Shown here piece by piece: positions 42,801 to 43,609 of a stretch of DNA of 43,609 nucleotides. Under the pieces are notes generated by a model that worked only from the letters and a program-made list of their open reading frames with translations, did no database searches and was not told the origin of the DNA. Each line of letters opens with the position of its first letter. Position 1 is the stretch's first letter. This stretch comes from Mycolicibacterium chubuense. Its GTDB lineage: Bacteria > Actinomycetota > Actinomycetes > Mycobacteriales > Mycobacteriaceae. The stretch spans positions 10,501-54,109 of the forward strand of contig NZ_JYNX01000029.1 of the NCBI RefSeq assembly GCF_001044255.1. The letters run 5' to 3'. The position numbers and the translations under genes were made by a program.

Positions 42801-43105
42801 ACGTCGACCTCGTCGGGTGTGCCCGACACCAGGTGGGCGAGCAGCGCGTTGTCGCCCGCGCGGGACGGATCGCCCAGCGCCAGAAGGGCATCGAGGATCT
42901 GGGCGCGCACCCGCTCGCGCAGTTCCTGGCTGGCCGCGCGGCCGAATGTGATCAGCAGCATCTGGTCCAGCGTCGCCACGCCCTCGGCCAGATAGCGGGT
43001 GACCAGCCCGGCGAGGGTGAACGTCTTCCCGGTGCCTGCGCTGGCTTCCAGCACCGTGGTGGTGCACGGCGCCGGCAGCGGGCCGAGCAGATCGAACGGT
43101 TCCAT
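39800..43105 (-). CDS. recB: Exodeoxyribonuclease V beta subunit, RecB
   Basis: 1101 residues from ATG 43105. UvrD-like 3'-5' helicase: Walker A ASAGTGKT (21-28), VMVDEFQDTDPVQWQVIDRAF, LIGDPKQAIYAFRGGD, LGTNYRSDGPLV, and the late IMTVWVSKGLQFPVVYLPF and RLTYVAMTRAQSQV. The C-terminal nuclease keeps its site: Asp974 (SLDVVLR), Asp987 and Lys989 (ADYKTNW), with the same 13-residue spacing as E. coli Asp1067/Asp1080/Lys1082. The start overlaps the recC stop by one base (TGATG) and the end overlaps the NYN start. It unwinds and degrades double-strand break ends with RecC and RecD. Confidence 0.96.
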   Translation of the reverse strand: MEPFDLLGPLPAPCTTTVLEASAGTGKTFTLAGLVTRYLAEGVATLDQMLLITFGRAASQELRERVRAQILDALLALGDPSRAGDNALLAHLVSGTPDEVDVRRERLRDALAGFDAATIATTHQFCQLVLRSLGVAGDTDSGVQLVESLEDVVSDIVDDLYLAHFGQERDEPLLSYDAALHLAREVVGGAHTKLRPVDPAPGTDPAVRVEFATAVCAELEKRKRRLGILHYDDLLSRLADALEADDSPARARMRRRWSIVMVDEFQDTDPVQWQVIDRAFSGHSTVILIGDPKQAIYAFRGGDIVTYLHAAATAGHQRTLGTNYRSDGPLVDSLQAVMRDAHLGDSRIVVRPVAAAHAAHRLAGAPHNAPFRLRVVTRDQFGVRPDKVIPIDRLRRHIPRDMAADIAALLAGGATFCGEPVVPGDIAVIVESHRDGRACFEALTAANIPAVYTGDSDVFASPAADDWLCLLEAFDQPHRSGLVRAAATTMFFGETAQSLVAQGDRLTDRITETLRSWADHARERGVAAVFEAAQRAGMGQRVLSWVDGERHMTDLAHLTQLLQETAHREHFSLPALRDWLRTQREERGGAIERSRRLDSDAAAVQIMTVWVSKGLQFPVVYLPFAFNRNIQTRDVVLYHEGDTRCLHIGGEQSPDHDDVQRRGRREAAGDDVRLTYVAMTRAQSQVVAWWAPSNDEPNGGLSRLLRGRRPGEAVVPDRCDPPRIDDPDAMALLRAWADAGGPVLEESVIASPTQVVKAPVRDDLDARHFHRRIDTSWRRTSYSGLIRAAEEAPGVSSEPEVTELDDEVADVPVSESDAVGADLASPMADLPTGATFGTLVHAVLETADPFATDLAAELETQIRRHALWWPVDVAPADLAAALIPMHDTPLGPLAPGATLRAIGLRDRLRELDFEFPLAGGDLRGGAPTISLADVGALLRAHLPPGDPLSGYAARLSSGALAAQSLKGYLTGSLDVVLRVDGRYLVADYKTNWLGEPGGALTAADYGQTRMAEAMLHSDYPLQALLYCVVLHRFLRWRLPGYTPERHLGGVLYLFVRGMCGPDTPMVEGHPAGVFSWRPPAELIEAVSNLLDGAAQSETLVR

Positions 43106-43609
43106 CAGTCGAGGGTCCTCTCCGCGCGCAGCATCGGGGACCACAGCCGGCCCGCGTAGCCCGGCAGGCCCGCGGCCACCAGATCCACCAGCGGACGGCC
43201 GTGACCCCAGACCGTCACGTGGGCGGGTTCGGCGTCCTCACCGGGATACTTGCCCGACTTCCACTTCCAGCCTGCTTCGCGCGCGGGTGCGCCGCGGTGG
43301 TGCTCAGTCTCAGCCCACGCGTAGGACGTCTTGGGCGGCAACGGGATCGGGGCGCGGCGGCCCTCGTCGTACATCGCGACGAGATCGGCGAGCACCCCGG
43401 TGGCGTCCTCGGGCGGGCCGAGCAGCCGCTGGCGCGGCGTGTCGCCGCGTTTGGCCCGGCCGATGCACACCGCCGTCCAGTCGTGGCCGGAATGGCGGGC
43501 GGTCAACGCCACCAACCGGATCCACGATTCGAGCAGGTGCCTGCCGTCGAGCTTGGAGTACGTGACGGCCACCATGCGCTCGCCGTGGACCCGCGGCACC
43601 GTGCCCGTC
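43105..43609 (-). CDS. recC: Exodeoxyribonuclease V gamma subunit, RecC, C-terminal part
   Basis: The last ~167 codons of a gene that begins beyond the right edge. The sequence (KLDGRHLLESWIRLVALTA, ARHSGHDWTAVCIGRAKRGD, LADLVAMYDEGRRAPIPLPPKTSYAW, and VWGHGRPLVDL) matches the C-terminus of actinobacterial RecC, the subunit that recognises regulatory sequence and channels the strands. Position directly before recB with a TGATG junction confirms it. Frame and stop are certain; the N-terminal part cannot be judged. Confidence 0.93.
   Translation of the reverse strand, partial: TGTVPRVHGERMVAVTYSKLDGRHLLESWIRLVALTARHSGHDWTAVCIGRAKRGDTPRQRLLGPPEDATGVLADLVAMYDEGRRAPIPLPPKTSYAWAETEHHRGAPAREAGWKWKSGKYPGEDAEPAHVTVWGHGRPLVDLVAAGLPGYAGRLWSPMLRAERTLD

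Overview
The window reads as chromosomal DNA of a high-GC actinobacterium of the Mycobacteriaceae, most likely a fast-growing Mycolicibacterium-type species. The case rests on an antigen-85 mycolyltransferase, a DUF385/Ddn-type deazaflavin oxidoreductase, an MMPL lipid transporter, a recC-recB-recD operon, frequent GTG starts, 4-bp start/stop overlaps (ATGA, GTGA), and several TANNNT-N6-GTG arrangements typical of leaderless mycobacterial transcripts. There are no tRNA or rRNA genes, CRISPR arrays, insertion sequences or phage genes. Genes are packed so tightly that no gene-free stretch exceeds about 160 bp.

Region by region. 1-5.8 kb: a PIF1/RecD-like helicase N-terminus that is broken at the left edge by an HtrA-like reading frame; a TVP38-type membrane protein; then a coupled operon of a small winged-helix-like protein, a 1031-residue protein with two P-loop ATPase domains (AAA-like plus HerA/FtsK-like) and a mercaptopyruvate sulfurtransferase. 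5.7-12.2 kb: a catabolic-looking block with a PuuP-like amine importer, a YtcJ-like amidohydrolase and a nitrilase-family amidase, divergent from a TetR regulator across a clear palindrome, followed by an acetamidase/formamidase-SDR pair. 12.2-18.6 kb: two small flavin/F420-type oxidoreductases, a lipoprotein metallopeptidase, an Ag85C-like mycolyltransferase with a polyproline tail, a PhyH-type dioxygenase bracketed by two copies of a 73-bp palindromic repeat, and a Bcr/CflA efflux pump divergent from a MarR regulator with visible operators. 18.6-24 kb: a membrane protein, glycogen phosphorylase, and a membrane-anchored PAS-GGDEF diguanylate cyclase.

24-28.8 kb: a tight four-gene operon (MMPL transporter, type III polyketide synthase, ICMT-type methyltransferase, FAD hydroxylase). 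Its three enzymes match the Streptomyces griseus srsABC logic, so a methylated, oxidised alkylresorcinol or alkylpyrone lipid with its own exporter is the likely product. 28.8-34 kb: a lipoprotein D,D-carboxypeptidase, a 73-residue membrane protein, and a three-gene flavin monooxygenase operon for organosulfur compounds (two LLM-class enzymes plus an SfnB/DszC-like enzyme). 34-37.1 kb: a large membrane protein joining a degenerate kinase-like domain to an LPG-synthase-type membrane domain, and two tandem secreted paralogues separated by an intrinsic terminator. 37.2-43.6 kb: recC (3' part)-recB-NYN-recD, in which an NYN/PIN-type nuclease with a C-terminal OST-HTH-like domain is inserted between recB and recD with 4-bp overlaps on both sides.

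The strongest candidates for undescribed biology are the NYN nuclease built into the recCBD operon, the winged-helix/dual-ATPase/sulfurtransferase operon, and the families of palindromes placed on or just after stop codons.
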